The notes under the pieces are model-generated. The model was not told where the DNA came from. It was given only the letters and a program-made list of their open reading frames with translations, and searched no databases. Shown here piece after piece: positions 25,405 through 33,414 of a stretch of 64,000 bases of DNA; positions within the stretch are counted from its first letter, which is position 1, and the number at the start of each line of letters is the position of its first letter. Made by a program: the position numbers and the translations under genes. Source of the DNA: an uncultured Erythrobacter sp. (GTDB taxonomy: Bacteria > Pseudomonadota > Alphaproteobacteria > Sphingomonadales > Sphingomonadaceae); contig NZ_CANMPJ010000002.1 of assembly GCF_947499705.1 (NCBI RefSeq), positions 740,688 through 804,687 of the forward strand, read 5' to 3'.

Positions 25405-26169
25405 ATGAAATCGCTGCCCACTCTCCTGCTTACCGGCGCAATCGTCGCTACCGTTTCTGCTTGCGCTGCTCCTCGGCAAGGTCCTCCTGTAAAGGTGATC
25501 GAACGCGTACTCTCAAGCGCGCCCGGCAAGGCGCAACCTAGCGCTATCGTCGCGACCGAGGTCGCCTATGCCCGCGAAGCCAAGCTGCAGGGCCAGTACA
25601 CCGCTGCCGGCCAGTTCGCGGCATCCGGCGCGCTGCTTCATGGCCGCAATGGCCCGGTCCCTGCACTGGCTGTGTTCCAATCGACCGCAAATCCTGAGAC
25701 CCCCGTCGAGTGGGGGCCGCGCACGGTTGTGATGAGCTGCGATGGAGCGCTAGCGTTAAGCGTTGGGCGGTTTCGCGATCAGGAAGGTCTTGTCGGCAAT
25801 TACGTTACGACCTGGGTGCGCCAGGCCGACAACAGCTATAAATGGACCTATGATGTGGCCGGACGCGACGATCCGCAGCCACCGCCGCGCCGTCAATTCG
25901 AAGACGGCGACATCGTGGTGACGGCCATCGATTCTATCCTCGGGCTGGTTGCGACCTGCCCGAGCCGCGGTGAAGGCGTGCCGCCGCCGCCAGCCATTCC
26001 GATTGGTGAAGACGGTGCAAGCAACGCGCAGCTATCCCGCGATGGCACTTTGCGCTGGCGCTGGGAGCACCGCACCGACGGTACGAAATACGTCACCGCC
26101 GACTATTATTACGAAGGTGAATGGGTGACGGCGGTCGAAGAAAGCCTTGCATCGCCGCCAGAAGGATGA
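25405..26169 (+). CDS. putative lipoprotein, paralogue of preceding gene
   Basis: This encodes 254 residues from the ATG at 25405 (GGAGG upstream); an in-frame ATG at 25381 would spoil the signal peptide. Lipobox VSAC near residue 18. Shared motifs with the preceding gene include TVVMSCDGALALSVGRF, GNYVTTWVRQ, YKWTYDVAGRD and a C-terminal LRWRWEHRTDG. An insert with PPPRRQFEDGDIVVTAIDS makes it longer. Function unknown; probably periplasm-facing. Confidence 0.65.
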   Translation: MKSLPTLLLTGAIVATVSACAAPRQGPPVKVIERVLSSAPGKAQPSAIVATEVAYAREAKLQGQYTAAGQFAASGALLHGRNGPVPALAVFQSTANPETPVEWGPRTVVMSCDGALALSVGRFRDQEGLVGNYVTTWVRQADNSYKWTYDVAGRDDPQPPPRRQFEDGDIVVTAIDSILGLVATCPSRGEGVPPPPAIPIGEDGASNAQLSRDGTLRWRWEHRTDGTKYVTADYYYEGEWVTAVEESLASPPEG

Positions 26170-26221
26170 TGAGGGGCAGCGCACGCTGCATCTTCACATT
26201 CTTGCATAAAGGCCCGGACGG

Positions 26222-26875
26222 ATGGTCCTGCCAGAACTCTTCATTTCCGCGTTTATCACGCTGTTCGTAGTGATTGATCCGCCCGGCTGTGCGCCGATCT
26301 ATGCCGGGCTGACCAAAGATGCGACCGCTGCACAAGCGCGGATCATGGCGCTGCGAGCGACTGCGATTGCAGCGGTGATCTTGGTGATCTTTGCGTTTTT
26401 TGGCGAAGACCTGCTGGGCGCGCTGCATATCGAGCTCGACAGCTTCCGCATCGCTGGCGGTTTGATGCTGTTCTGGATCGCGTTCGAGATGGTGTTCGAA
26501 AAGCGCACTCAGCGCCGAACGGAGCGCGCGGACAAGGTCTCCGCCTCCGAGGTCGAGGACGTGTCGGTCTTCCCTATGGCCATGCCGATGCTGGCCGGAC
26601 CCGGTGCCATTGCGGCGGTTATGCTGCTGATGAATGAAGCCGACGGGGTGGAGCAGACGGTCGAAGTGTTTGTCGCGCTTGGGCTGGTGCTGGTGATCAC
26701 CGCCGCCGCCTTGGTCGCAGCCGGACCGTTGATCCGGCTGCTGGGCGACAAGGTCGAAGCGGTGATTACGCGGCTGCTCGGCGTGTTGCTCGCCGCGCTC
26801 GCCGCGCAATATGTGATCGACGGGCTTAAGGGCGCGTTCGAGATCGGAACCGCGACCGCAAGCTCGATCGCTTAG
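26222..26875 (+). CDS. MarC family inner-membrane protein
   Basis: This 217-residue protein has about six membrane helices and MarC motifs: FVVIDPPGCAPIYAGLT near residues 15-31, then RIAGGLMLFWIAFEMV and FPMAMPMLAGPGAIAAVMLL. MarC proteins were once linked to multiple antibiotic resistance, but that role was not upheld; the function is unknown. The gene is convergent with the MAPEG gene, overlapping it by 4 bp at 26872-26875. Confidence 0.92.
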   Translation: MVLPELFISAFITLFVVIDPPGCAPIYAGLTKDATAAQARIMALRATAIAAVILVIFAFFGEDLLGALHIELDSFRIAGGLMLFWIAFEMVFEKRTQRRTERADKVSASEVEDVSVFPMAMPMLAGPGAIAAVMLLMNEADGVEQTVEVFVALGLVLVITAAALVAAGPLIRLLGDKVEAVITRLLGVLLAALAAQYVIDGLKGAFEIGTATASSIA

Positions 26876-27294
26876 GCAATCGTGCTGACGATCCCATAGG
26901 CCGAACCAAGCGCGACGCCGAGGGTCCCGAAAGCCCCCATCGCGCGCATCCCTGCGAATGCCTTGCGGCCTCCGGTCAGGTTCTCGCCATGCGACCCGGC
27001 GAGCGATGCAAAGCCGAGCGCGTGCAGGATGCGGGCGACCGCGAAGACGATGCACAGCACCAGCACGAAGGTGGTCTGGCCAGCAAGCATCTCGAACAGT
27101 GCGATCACCACAAGGAACAGTCCGGAATTCTCCGCCAGATTGCCATGGCGGCGAACCTTCCGTTCGAGGTCCTTGTCATCGCCGATGCCAAGGAACTGTC
27201 CCTTTGAGCGGTGCAGTCCAACGCTCAACATCAGGACGACCTGCAGGACTATCAGGAAGGCGCCGAGCGCGGCGGCGTAAATCGGTAAGTTCAT
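26872..27294 (-). CDS. MAPEG family membrane protein
   Basis: This 140-residue protein has four membrane helices and the MAPEG pattern: an N-terminal helix, then LSVGLHRSKGQ, a charged loop ERKVRRHGNLAENSGLFLVVIALFEMLAG (the conserved ERxxRxHxNxxE signature), and ARILHALGFAS. MAPEG proteins include membrane glutathione transferases; this short type is common in proteobacteria. Its start overlaps the stop of the upstream TetR gene (ATGA), so the pair is co-transcribed and probably co-regulated. Confidence 0.92.
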   Translation of the reverse strand: MNLPIYAAALGAFLIVLQVVLMLSVGLHRSKGQFLGIGDDKDLERKVRRHGNLAENSGLFLVVIALFEMLAGQTTFVLVLCIVFAVARILHALGFASLAGSHGENLTGGRKAFAGMRAMGAFGTLGVALGSAYGIVSTIA

Positions 27295-27938
27295 GGGTCA
27301 GGGTGTTCCTCTTCCAAAATCGGGGTGTCTGGAAATCCAATCAGGGTCAGTGCAGCGTGGCCGGCGTCAAGCATGCGGGTGGGGTTCGATGACAGGCGCG
27401 ACGAAGCAAAGGCCCCGTGCTGCAATTGCATCAGCGTGCGCCCCAATGCTTGCGGATCGCCATCAACGCCGCGTGCGGCCAGCGCATCGCGGGCAATCCG
27501 TATGAGGAACTCTTCCACCTGAGTGAAGACCCGCTCCGCTTCTTCGCGGATTTCAGGCATGTCCTGCCCCAGCTCCAGCGCTAGGCCGACCATCGGGCAG
27601 CCGAACACGTCACCCGTGTCCGCGTGGACCGCAGCATGCGCAGCGTAAGCGAGGCGGTAGATTTCTGCGAGGCGATCTTGCGGTGCGGAATACTTGTCGA
27701 ATGTCGCAGCGAAGAACACTTCGAGTGTTACCACGCCGTTGAACTTCACCACGGCCAGCGCGAGGTCGCGCTTGTCAGCGAAATAGCGATAGACCGTCGC
27801 CTTGTTGACCTCCGCAGCCTCGGCGACCTGATCGACCGAGACCCCGTGGAAATTGCGACGCCAGAACAGCTGGGCAGCGGTGGCGACGATATGCGCCCTT
27901 GTGCGTTCGCCCTTGGTTGGAAGTGCTGCGATGTCCAT
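27291..27938 (-). CDS. TetR family transcriptional regulator
   Basis: This encodes 215 residues from the ATG at 27938 (MDIAALPTKGERTRAHIV). The N-terminal DNA-binding domain is clear: AAQLFWRRNFHGVSVDQVAEAAEVNKATVYRYFADKRDL, residues about 18-58. The C-terminal part has the layout of TetR_C domains seen in YcdC/AcrR relatives. Its stop overlaps the MAPEG start, so the pair forms an operon. A perfect inverted repeat lies directly before its start codon, indicating autoregulation. Confidence 0.92.
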   Translation of the reverse strand: MDIAALPTKGERTRAHIVATAAQLFWRRNFHGVSVDQVAEAAEVNKATVYRYFADKRDLALAVVKFNGVVTLEVFFAATFDKYSAPQDRLAEIYRLAYAAHAAVHADTGDVFGCPMVGLALELGQDMPEIREEAERVFTQVEEFLIRIARDALAARGVDGDPQALGRTLMQLQHGAFASSRLSSNPTRMLDAGHAALTLIGFPDTPILEEEHPDP

Positions 27939-27958
27939 AAGTAACCGTTTAGTTACTT
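27939..27958 (-). promoter_or_regulatory. TetR operator at the start of the tetR-MAPEG operon
   Basis: AAGTAAC (27939-27945), six bases, GTTACTT (27952-27958) is a perfect 7-bp inverted repeat. It touches the TetR start codon (27938), so it overlaps the expected ribosome-binding region and could block transcription of a short-leader or leaderless message. Confidence 0.7.
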
Positions 27959-28065
27959 CGGTGCAACCGGCAAAGCGCTGTGATGCGACGGATTGTCGCA
28001 AGCGGTCATTCGGTTTCGGTTCATTCGGCCTGACGCAACTGTGTCTGTCTTCGCAGGAGGTTTTT

Positions 28066-29127
28066 GTGTTTGAGGCTTTGAACAAGGTTGGTGTCGCAAT
28101 CGCACTGGCCGTGTCCGTGATCGCAACACCAGCCGCCGCGCAGCCGATACCCGACCTCACCATCGAGCAAATGGAAGCGCAAATTCGCGCAGGCCAGCTT
28201 GGCAAAATCCGCGCAGTCGCAGCCGAGCAAGGTGGCGAGACCGTATATCGCGAGCGGTTTGGCAAAGGCGAGTTGGGTGACCGCGTCGATATCAAATCGG
28301 CTGGCAAATCGATCACAGCACTCGCCATTGGTGCTGCGATTGCAGACGGACACTTGGAAGGTACAGACCTGAAGGTCTGGCCCTATCTCGGCACGGACCG
28401 AGGGGAGCCGCATAACACGATCACTGTCGGCGACTTGCTGTCGATGTCATCGGCGCTCGATTGCAATGACTGGGACAGAGGCTCGCCGGGCCAGGAAGAG
28501 AAGATGTATCGCAAGCGCATATGGCGCGACTTTGCGCTGGCATTGCCTGCGCGCGAGTATGAGCGCGATGCGGATGGCGATGGCCCGTTCTCCTACTGCA
28601 CGGCTGGTGTTTTCCTGCTGGGGCAAGTGGTCGAAAAGGCGGTTGGTGAGCGGTTTGATCTGTATGTTCAGCGCCGGTTGTTCGATCCGCTCGGGATCGA
28701 CGGAGCCGAGTGGCGCACTTCGCGCAGCGGCGAGATTCAGTCGGGCGGGCAGCTGACGATCTCGGATACCGCACTGCTCAAGATTGCGCGGATGGTGATG
28801 GATGGCGGCATGTGCGAAGGCGAGCGGATTCTGCCCGAGGATTGGCTGCGTACCACGCTGACATCGCGGCATCAGCTTGGGGTGCATACCCATTACGGCT
28901 ATTTGTGGTGGGCGATTCCGATCCGGTCGTCGCGCGGTTACGAGGCTGCATTCATGATGAAGGGCAATGGCGGCAATGTCGTCGCCATCGTGCCGACTTT
29001 GGACGCGGTGCTGGTCGTGCAGAGCGAGCACTACAATCGCAAAAAGGCCGAATGGAACACGTTCGTCGTTCTGACGACTCTGCTCCGTAGTATGCCGGTT
29101 CCGGACCAAAGTCCTATTGAAGGGTGA
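28066..29127 (+). CDS. secreted serine hydrolase (class C beta-lactamase-like)
   Basis: This encodes 353 residues from GTG at 28066, chosen because a perfect AGGAGG (28055-28060) precedes it and a signal peptide follows (KVGVAIALAVSVIATPAAAQ). The fold is beta-lactamase/penicillin-binding-like: S78-A-G-K81 is the SxxK nucleophile motif, FSYCTAGVFLLG contains the YxN-type Tyr, and a late GNGGN stretch stands where HxG/KTG is expected. Relatives include esterases and D-aminopeptidases. The 3' end overlaps the convergent LON-domain gene by 14 bp. Confidence 0.85.
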   Translation: MFEALNKVGVAIALAVSVIATPAAAQPIPDLTIEQMEAQIRAGQLGKIRAVAAEQGGETVYRERFGKGELGDRVDIKSAGKSITALAIGAAIADGHLEGTDLKVWPYLGTDRGEPHNTITVGDLLSMSSALDCNDWDRGSPGQEEKMYRKRIWRDFALALPAREYERDADGDGPFSYCTAGVFLLGQVVEKAVGERFDLYVQRRLFDPLGIDGAEWRTSRSGEIQSGGQLTISDTALLKIARMVMDGGMCEGERILPEDWLRTTLTSRHQLGVHTHYGYLWWAIPIRSSRGYEAAFMMKGNGGNVVAIVPTLDAVLVVQSEHYNRKKAEWNTFVVLTTLLRSMPVPDQSPIEG

Positions 29128-29725
29128 TGATCTCTTCGTCGCCGTCGCGGCGGCCATAGAACTGCATCAGCTGCACCAGCAATTCGCACCGAGCCGACAG
29201 GTTCTGCGCCTCCAGCAATGCCTGCTTGGATGCCGGATCAAACGGAGCGATCTGCGACACGCCATTGATCAACGACATATCGTCAAGCCGTTCGACCGAA
29301 TCCCAATCCACGCTGTAGCCCTGACGGTCGGCGAATTTACGCGCTTCGTCTTCAAACCCGCCACGCTGGGCGTAACTCAGCGCTTCGTCCTCATCGTCTT
29401 CGATCAACTCGCCTTCCACCTGCCGGAAAGCGGTCGTCACATCGAGCTCGCGCACCATCTTGAAGCGGCTCTCGCCTTCCAGAATCAAGTTATAGCGCCC
29501 GTCATCCATCGCCTCGATCTCGCCGATCCGCCCGACACAACCGACATCATACAGCGGCGCTCCGTCCTCCGAACGCTGGGGCTGGATCATGGCAATCCGG
29601 CGATCTCGCACAAGCGAGTCCCCAACGAGTGACCGGTAGCGCGGCTCAAAGATGTGCAGCGGCAGCTGAAGGCCCGGAAACAGCACCGCGCCGGTCAAAG
29701 GAAAGATCGAAAGACGTGTCGGCAT
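29114..29725 (-). CDS. LON peptidase substrate-binding domain protein
   Basis: This encodes 203 residues from the ATG at 29725; an in-frame extension to 29782 overlaps the upstream gene and is rejected. The motif run RLSIFPLTGAVLFPGLQLPLHIFEPRYR is the start of the Lon N-terminal substrate-binding domain, followed by VGCVGRIGEIEAM and GRYNLILEGESRF. No ATPase or protease domain is attached, as in the common stand-alone family. It lies 8 bp after the thioredoxin-TPR gene, as one operon. Confidence 0.9.
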   Translation of the reverse strand: MPTRLSIFPLTGAVLFPGLQLPLHIFEPRYRSLVGDSLVRDRRIAMIQPQRSEDGAPLYDVGCVGRIGEIEAMDDGRYNLILEGESRFKMVRELDVTTAFRQVEGELIEDDEDEALSYAQRGGFEDEARKFADRQGYSVDWDSVERLDDMSLINGVSQIAPFDPASKQALLEAQNLSARCELLVQLMQFYGRRDGDEEIITLQ

Positions 29726-29733
29726 CCGGCCGC

Positions 29734-30672
29734 TTATCCGAACAGGATCTTTGAGAGGCGCCGGCGGGCCGCAACCACCCACTCGTCTTCAAGGCCAACC
29801 GCCTCGAAGATTTGCAGGAGCTTTGCCCGCGCCGCGCCTTCGTTCCATTCGCGATCGGCTTCTACCATCGCTAGCAATGTGTCGGCGGCTGCATCACGTT
29901 CGTTGGCAGCGAAGGCCGCTTCGGCATAGGCAAGCTGAGCGTCCATATTGTCTGGGGCAGAAGCAGCAGCGGCCTTCAGTCCGGCAAGTTCGCTATCGTC
30001 GACCTGCGGACCCGCCAGTTCCAGCGCGCTCTTGGCGGCGGCAATCGCCGGATCGCTGTTGAGTTTTGGGTCGGCCTCGATGGCCGCCAGCACCTGTCCC
30101 GCTTCGTCTACCTGATCGAGCGCAATTAGCGCACGAATGAGCCCGGCATGCGCCGGAGCATTGTCGCCTGCAAATTCAGTTACCTGCGCAAAGATCCCCG
30201 CCGCACGCTGAGCATCGCCTTCACTGAGGGCTTGCTCACCCATCGCGATGAATTGTGCGATCTCTTCTTCAGAGGGGCCCTGCGGACCATCTGCGCCCTC
30301 TGCACCGGCTTGCACCGGAATCTTCTCGAGTATCTGATCGAGCACCTGCTTGAGCTGCGTTTCGGTCCGTGCGTTCGTCAGGTCGGCAACAGGTTGGCCC
30401 TGGAACATCGCGTAGACGGTCGGGATCGATTTCACCTGGAATTGGCTGGCGATGAACTGCTGTTCATCGACATTGATCTTCGCCAGGATCACGCCTTTGT
30501 CGGCGTAATCGGCAGCGACCTTCTCTAGCGTCGGCGTCAGCGCCTTGCACGGTCCGCACCACTCGGCCCAGAAATCTAGGATGACGAGTTTGCTTTGCGA
30601 TGGCTCGACAACTTCCGTGCGGAATTTCTCGACTGCCTTTTGTTCTTCGATGTTGAGACCCATGCTGGCCAA
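29734..30672 (-). CDS. cnoX: CnoX-like thioredoxin with C-terminal TPR-type domain
   Basis: This 312-residue protein starts with a thioredoxin domain (about residues 10-115) with active site FWAEWCGPCKAL, so it keeps both cysteines, unlike Escherichia coli CnoX/YbbN. A helical tetratricopeptide-like region rich in Ala fills residues 130-312. In alphaproteobacteria the family acts as a redox-active chaperone-holdase cooperating with GroEL. It forms an operon with the LON-domain gene downstream. The 219-bp upstream gap shows no gene. Confidence 0.88.
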   Translation of the reverse strand: MASMGLNIEEQKAVEKFRTEVVEPSQSKLVILDFWAEWCGPCKALTPTLEKVAADYADKGVILAKINVDEQQFIASQFQVKSIPTVYAMFQGQPVADLTNARTETQLKQVLDQILEKIPVQAGAEGADGPQGPSEEEIAQFIAMGEQALSEGDAQRAAGIFAQVTEFAGDNAPAHAGLIRALIALDQVDEAGQVLAAIEADPKLNSDPAIAAAKSALELAGPQVDDSELAGLKAAAASAPDNMDAQLAYAEAAFAANERDAAADTLLAMVEADREWNEGAARAKLLQIFEAVGLEDEWVVAARRRLSKILFG

Positions 30673-30891
30673 GGGGGTTGCTCCTGTTGTTCAATATGCG
30701 CTGCGGTCATGCCTCCATGTGGTGCATGTCGCCGGTTTGTGAAGCGTGCACCTTCGCTGGAGGCTCAGGCGGCAGTGATCAAGCGCTAATTGGCGAAACT
30801 TAGGGCTTGCAGGCATTGCGGACCGCTGCTAATCGCGCCGCCTCCCCGGCAGAGAGGTGCGATTACAGCAATCTCTGCGAGGCGTCAGTGA

Positions 30892-30966
30892 GCGGGCGTA
30901 GCTCAGGGGTAGAGCACAACCTTGCCAAGGTTGGGGTCGGGCGTTCGAATCGCCTCGCCCGCTCCA
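30892..30966 (+). tRNA. tRNA-Gly (GCC)
   Basis: The cloverleaf is complete: acceptor GCGGGCG with CGCCCGC, D-arm GCTCAGGGGTAGAGC, anticodon stem CAACC/GGTTG with loop TTGCCAA giving anticodon GCC, T-arm GGGCG-TTCGAAT-CGCCT, and encoded CCA at the 3' end. No duplicated 3' end or integrase is nearby, so no integrated element is indicated. Confidence 0.97.
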
Positions 30967-31114
30967 TTTTCATTTTTCCCGACATTCGAATTGTGCGCCT
31001 GGCGCGTGAGTGTGCCATTCCTGCCGCACATGGCTGGCAATGGTCGGCAGAAATGCGCCGTTCGTCGAGCTGCAATAAAAACACCCTTGCGCCAGTCTGA
31101 GTGCGTGCTAGCGG

Positions 31115-31133
31115 AATGATACGTTATCACATT
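31115..31133 (+). promoter_or_regulatory. Zur-like operator upstream of TonB receptor
   Basis: AATGATACGTTATCACATT matches the palindromic Zur-type consensus AATGTTATAATATAACATT at 14 of 19 positions, with a perfect core TGATA-CGT-TATCA. It ends 19 bp before the TonB-receptor start. Fur-family boxes look alike, so an iron or manganese regulator is not excluded. Confidence 0.5.
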
Positions 31134-31152
31134 CTCAATACGGAAGTTTTGT

Positions 31153-33345
31153 ATGAAAACCCTTACCTCACGCATCGCTCTTGCGAGTGCGCTGTCCATT
31201 GGGCTTGCTGCCAGCCCTGCTTTTGCCGAAAACGGCGCAGCGGATGAACAGCAGCAGGGTTCCGAGACCGGATCGAGCGAAGAGCGCGTCGAAGACGACC
31301 TCCATACCCGCCAGGTCGATTACCAAGGTAACATCATCGTTAGCGCGGAAGGACTGCGCCAGCTCGACATTCTGGCAGGCACCAGCGTGCTGGAAGCCAA
31401 CGAGATCCAGCGCAACCTGAACGGTCAGATTGGTGAAGTGCTGACCAAGCTGCCAGGCGTCTCCGCTTCGGGCTTCGCACCTGGCGCATCGCGGCCCGTG
31501 CTGCGCGGCTTCCAGGGCGAGCGCGTTCGAGTGCTGGTTGACGGGCTGGGCACTGCCGACGTTTCCAACACCTCGGTCGATCACGCCACCACCATCGACC
31601 CTCTGACGGCGGAGCGTATCGAAGTGCTGCGAGGCCCTGCCGTGCTGCTCTATGGCAGCCAGTCGATAGGCGGCGCGGTCAATGTGATTGACAAGCGTAT
31701 CCCGACGCGCATCCCTGATGAAAAAATCCACTTCGATGCGCTTGCTGCGGTCGACACGGTCACCAACCTGCGCAGTGGCGGTGCTTCGGTCGATCTGCCG
31801 ATTGGATCGAACTTCGTATTTCATGTCGATGGCAGTTGGCGCGAAACCGAAGACCTGGAGATCGCCGGCTTCCAGATCGCTGAAGAGCTCCGCGCGGAAA
31901 TTCTCGAAGAAGCAGCCGAAGAGGAAGCGGAAGGCGAGCTCGAAGAGGCCGCAGAGTTCCGCGAAGCAGCCGACCAGCGGGGCTTTGTCCCCAACAGCGC
32001 CAGTGAGGCATGGACCGTCAATGCCGGTTTTGGTGTGATTTTGGGTGAAAGCACGTTTGGCGCGTCGATCGGCTGGTACGACACCAATTATGGCGTGCCG
32101 GGCCGTCCAGGCACCGAGCATGCGCACGGCGAAGAGGGAGAAGAAGGCGAAGAGGAGGAGGAAGAGGAAGGCGAAGAAATCGTCACCATCGACCTTGAGC
32201 AGTTCCGCGCCGATTTCAAAGCCGACATCGCGCTGGGCGACGGGTTCTTCTCCAAGCTGAAAGCCCGTGTTGGCTATTCCGACTACACCCACACCGAATT
32301 CGAGGGCGAGGAAGTCGGCACCGTATTCGACAGCGAAAGCATCGAAGCCCGGGTTGAATTCGTCCAGCAGCAAGCCGGTCCATGGCGCGGGTCAACCGGT
32401 ATCCAGTACCTGCACCGTGACTTCTTCGCCGAAGGCGCTGAAGCTTACGTTCCGCCGAACCTGACCGATCAGTTTGCGATCTTCACACTCCAAGAGTTCG
32501 GCACAGGCCCGTTCCAGCTCGAAGCCGCAGCCCGTTTCGAAACCACCGACGTCGAGGCCCCGCCGATTGGCATTCAGCGCGACTTCCAGACCTTCTCCGG
32601 TGCGCTCGGCTTCATCTACGAAGGCGACAATGCGCTGCGTGCGGGGATCAATGTGTCGCGTGCCGAGCGTGCGCCGTCGGCTGAAGAGCTGTTTTCCGAT
32701 GGCCCGCACATCGCGACGCAGGCCTTTGAAATCGGCGACCCCAATCTCGAGACCGAGAGCGCCTGGGGCGTCGAAGGGTTCGTTCGCGGCCAAGTCGCCG
32801 GCGCAACCTTCAGCCTTGCGGTCTTCAATCAGTGGTTCGACGACTACATCTACCTGACCGAGACCGGCAATGAAGAAGACGGCCTGCCTGTCTTCGTCTA
32901 CCTCCAGCAGGACGCCGACTATTTCGGCTTTGAGGGCGAGGTGAGCTTCCCGCTGTTCGACACCGGCACGTTTGGCCTGATCGCCGATCTGCGCGCCTCT
33001 TATGTCGAGGCCGAGCTGGGTGACGGCACCGCTGTTCCGCGCATCCCGCCGCTCAGCCTGCTCGGCGCGCTCGAAGCGCAAAGCAGCGCGTTCGACATCC
33101 GCGGCGAAGTGCAATGGTTCGCCGCTCAGGAAGAGGTCGCCGCGTTCGAAACGGCAACCGACGACTTCGCCTTCGTCAACTTCCTAGTCGCCTGGCGTCC
33201 GCTGCCGAACAATGAAAACGTCACCGTGCAGCTTGCTGCAGACAACGTCTTCGATGTCTCCGGCCGCCGCCATGCCAGCTTCACCAAGGATTTCGTCCCG
33301 CTAGCGGGACGCAATTTCAAAGCGAGCGTGCGTCTGAGCTTCTAA
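31153..33345 (+). CDS. TonB-dependent outer-membrane receptor, ZnuD-like
   Basis: This 730-residue receptor has a signal peptide (cleavage near AFA-EN, residue 24), a plug domain (TSVLEANEIQRNLNGQIGEVL, LPGVSASGF, RPVLRGFQGERVRVLVDG, ERIEVLRGPAVLLYG), and a beta barrel ending in a terminal Phe (VRLSF). Two acidic low-complexity loops lie near residues 250-275 and 320-340; the second begins EHAHGEEGEEG. Acidic/His-rich loops occur in ZnuD-type zinc receptors. With the Zur-like operator, zinc uptake across the outer membrane is the best guess, driven by TonB. Cu or Fe complexes remain possible. Confidence 0.85.
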   Translation: MKTLTSRIALASALSIGLAASPAFAENGAADEQQQGSETGSSEERVEDDLHTRQVDYQGNIIVSAEGLRQLDILAGTSVLEANEIQRNLNGQIGEVLTKLPGVSASGFAPGASRPVLRGFQGERVRVLVDGLGTADVSNTSVDHATTIDPLTAERIEVLRGPAVLLYGSQSIGGAVNVIDKRIPTRIPDEKIHFDALAAVDTVTNLRSGGASVDLPIGSNFVFHVDGSWRETEDLEIAGFQIAEELRAEILEEAAEEEAEGELEEAAEFREAADQRGFVPNSASEAWTVNAGFGVILGESTFGASIGWYDTNYGVPGRPGTEHAHGEEGEEGEEEEEEEGEEIVTIDLEQFRADFKADIALGDGFFSKLKARVGYSDYTHTEFEGEEVGTVFDSESIEARVEFVQQQAGPWRGSTGIQYLHRDFFAEGAEAYVPPNLTDQFAIFTLQEFGTGPFQLEAAARFETTDVEAPPIGIQRDFQTFSGALGFIYEGDNALRAGINVSRAERAPSAEELFSDGPHIATQAFEIGDPNLETESAWGVEGFVRGQVAGATFSLAVFNQWFDDYIYLTETGNEEDGLPVFVYLQQDADYFGFEGEVSFPLFDTGTFGLIADLRASYVEAELGDGTAVPRIPPLSLLGALEAQSSAFDIRGEVQWFAAQEEVAAFETATDDFAFVNFLVAWRPLPNNENVTVQLAADNVFDVSGRRHASFTKDFVPLAGRNFKASVRLSF

Positions 33346-33365
33346 GTCACCCTCTCCGTGACTGG

Positions 33366-33408
33366 AATGGCGGGCCGTCGGTTCATCCGATTGGCCCGCC
33401 ATTTTTGT
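33366..33408. terminator. bidirectional intrinsic terminator
   Basis: AATGGCGGGCC (33366-33376) pairs perfectly with GGCCCGCCATT (33393-33403), followed by TTT on the plus strand. It lies between the convergent TonB receptor and enoyl-reductase-family genes. Confidence 0.85.
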
Positions 33409-33414
33409 ATCAGT

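Noticed and set aside
30892..30966. tRNA-Gly as an integration site
   Set aside because: No duplicated tRNA 3' end, integrase or foreign block is seen beside it.
31168..32373. 401-residue minus-strand open frame
   Set aside because: It is antisense to the TonB receptor; composition is a mirror of that gene.
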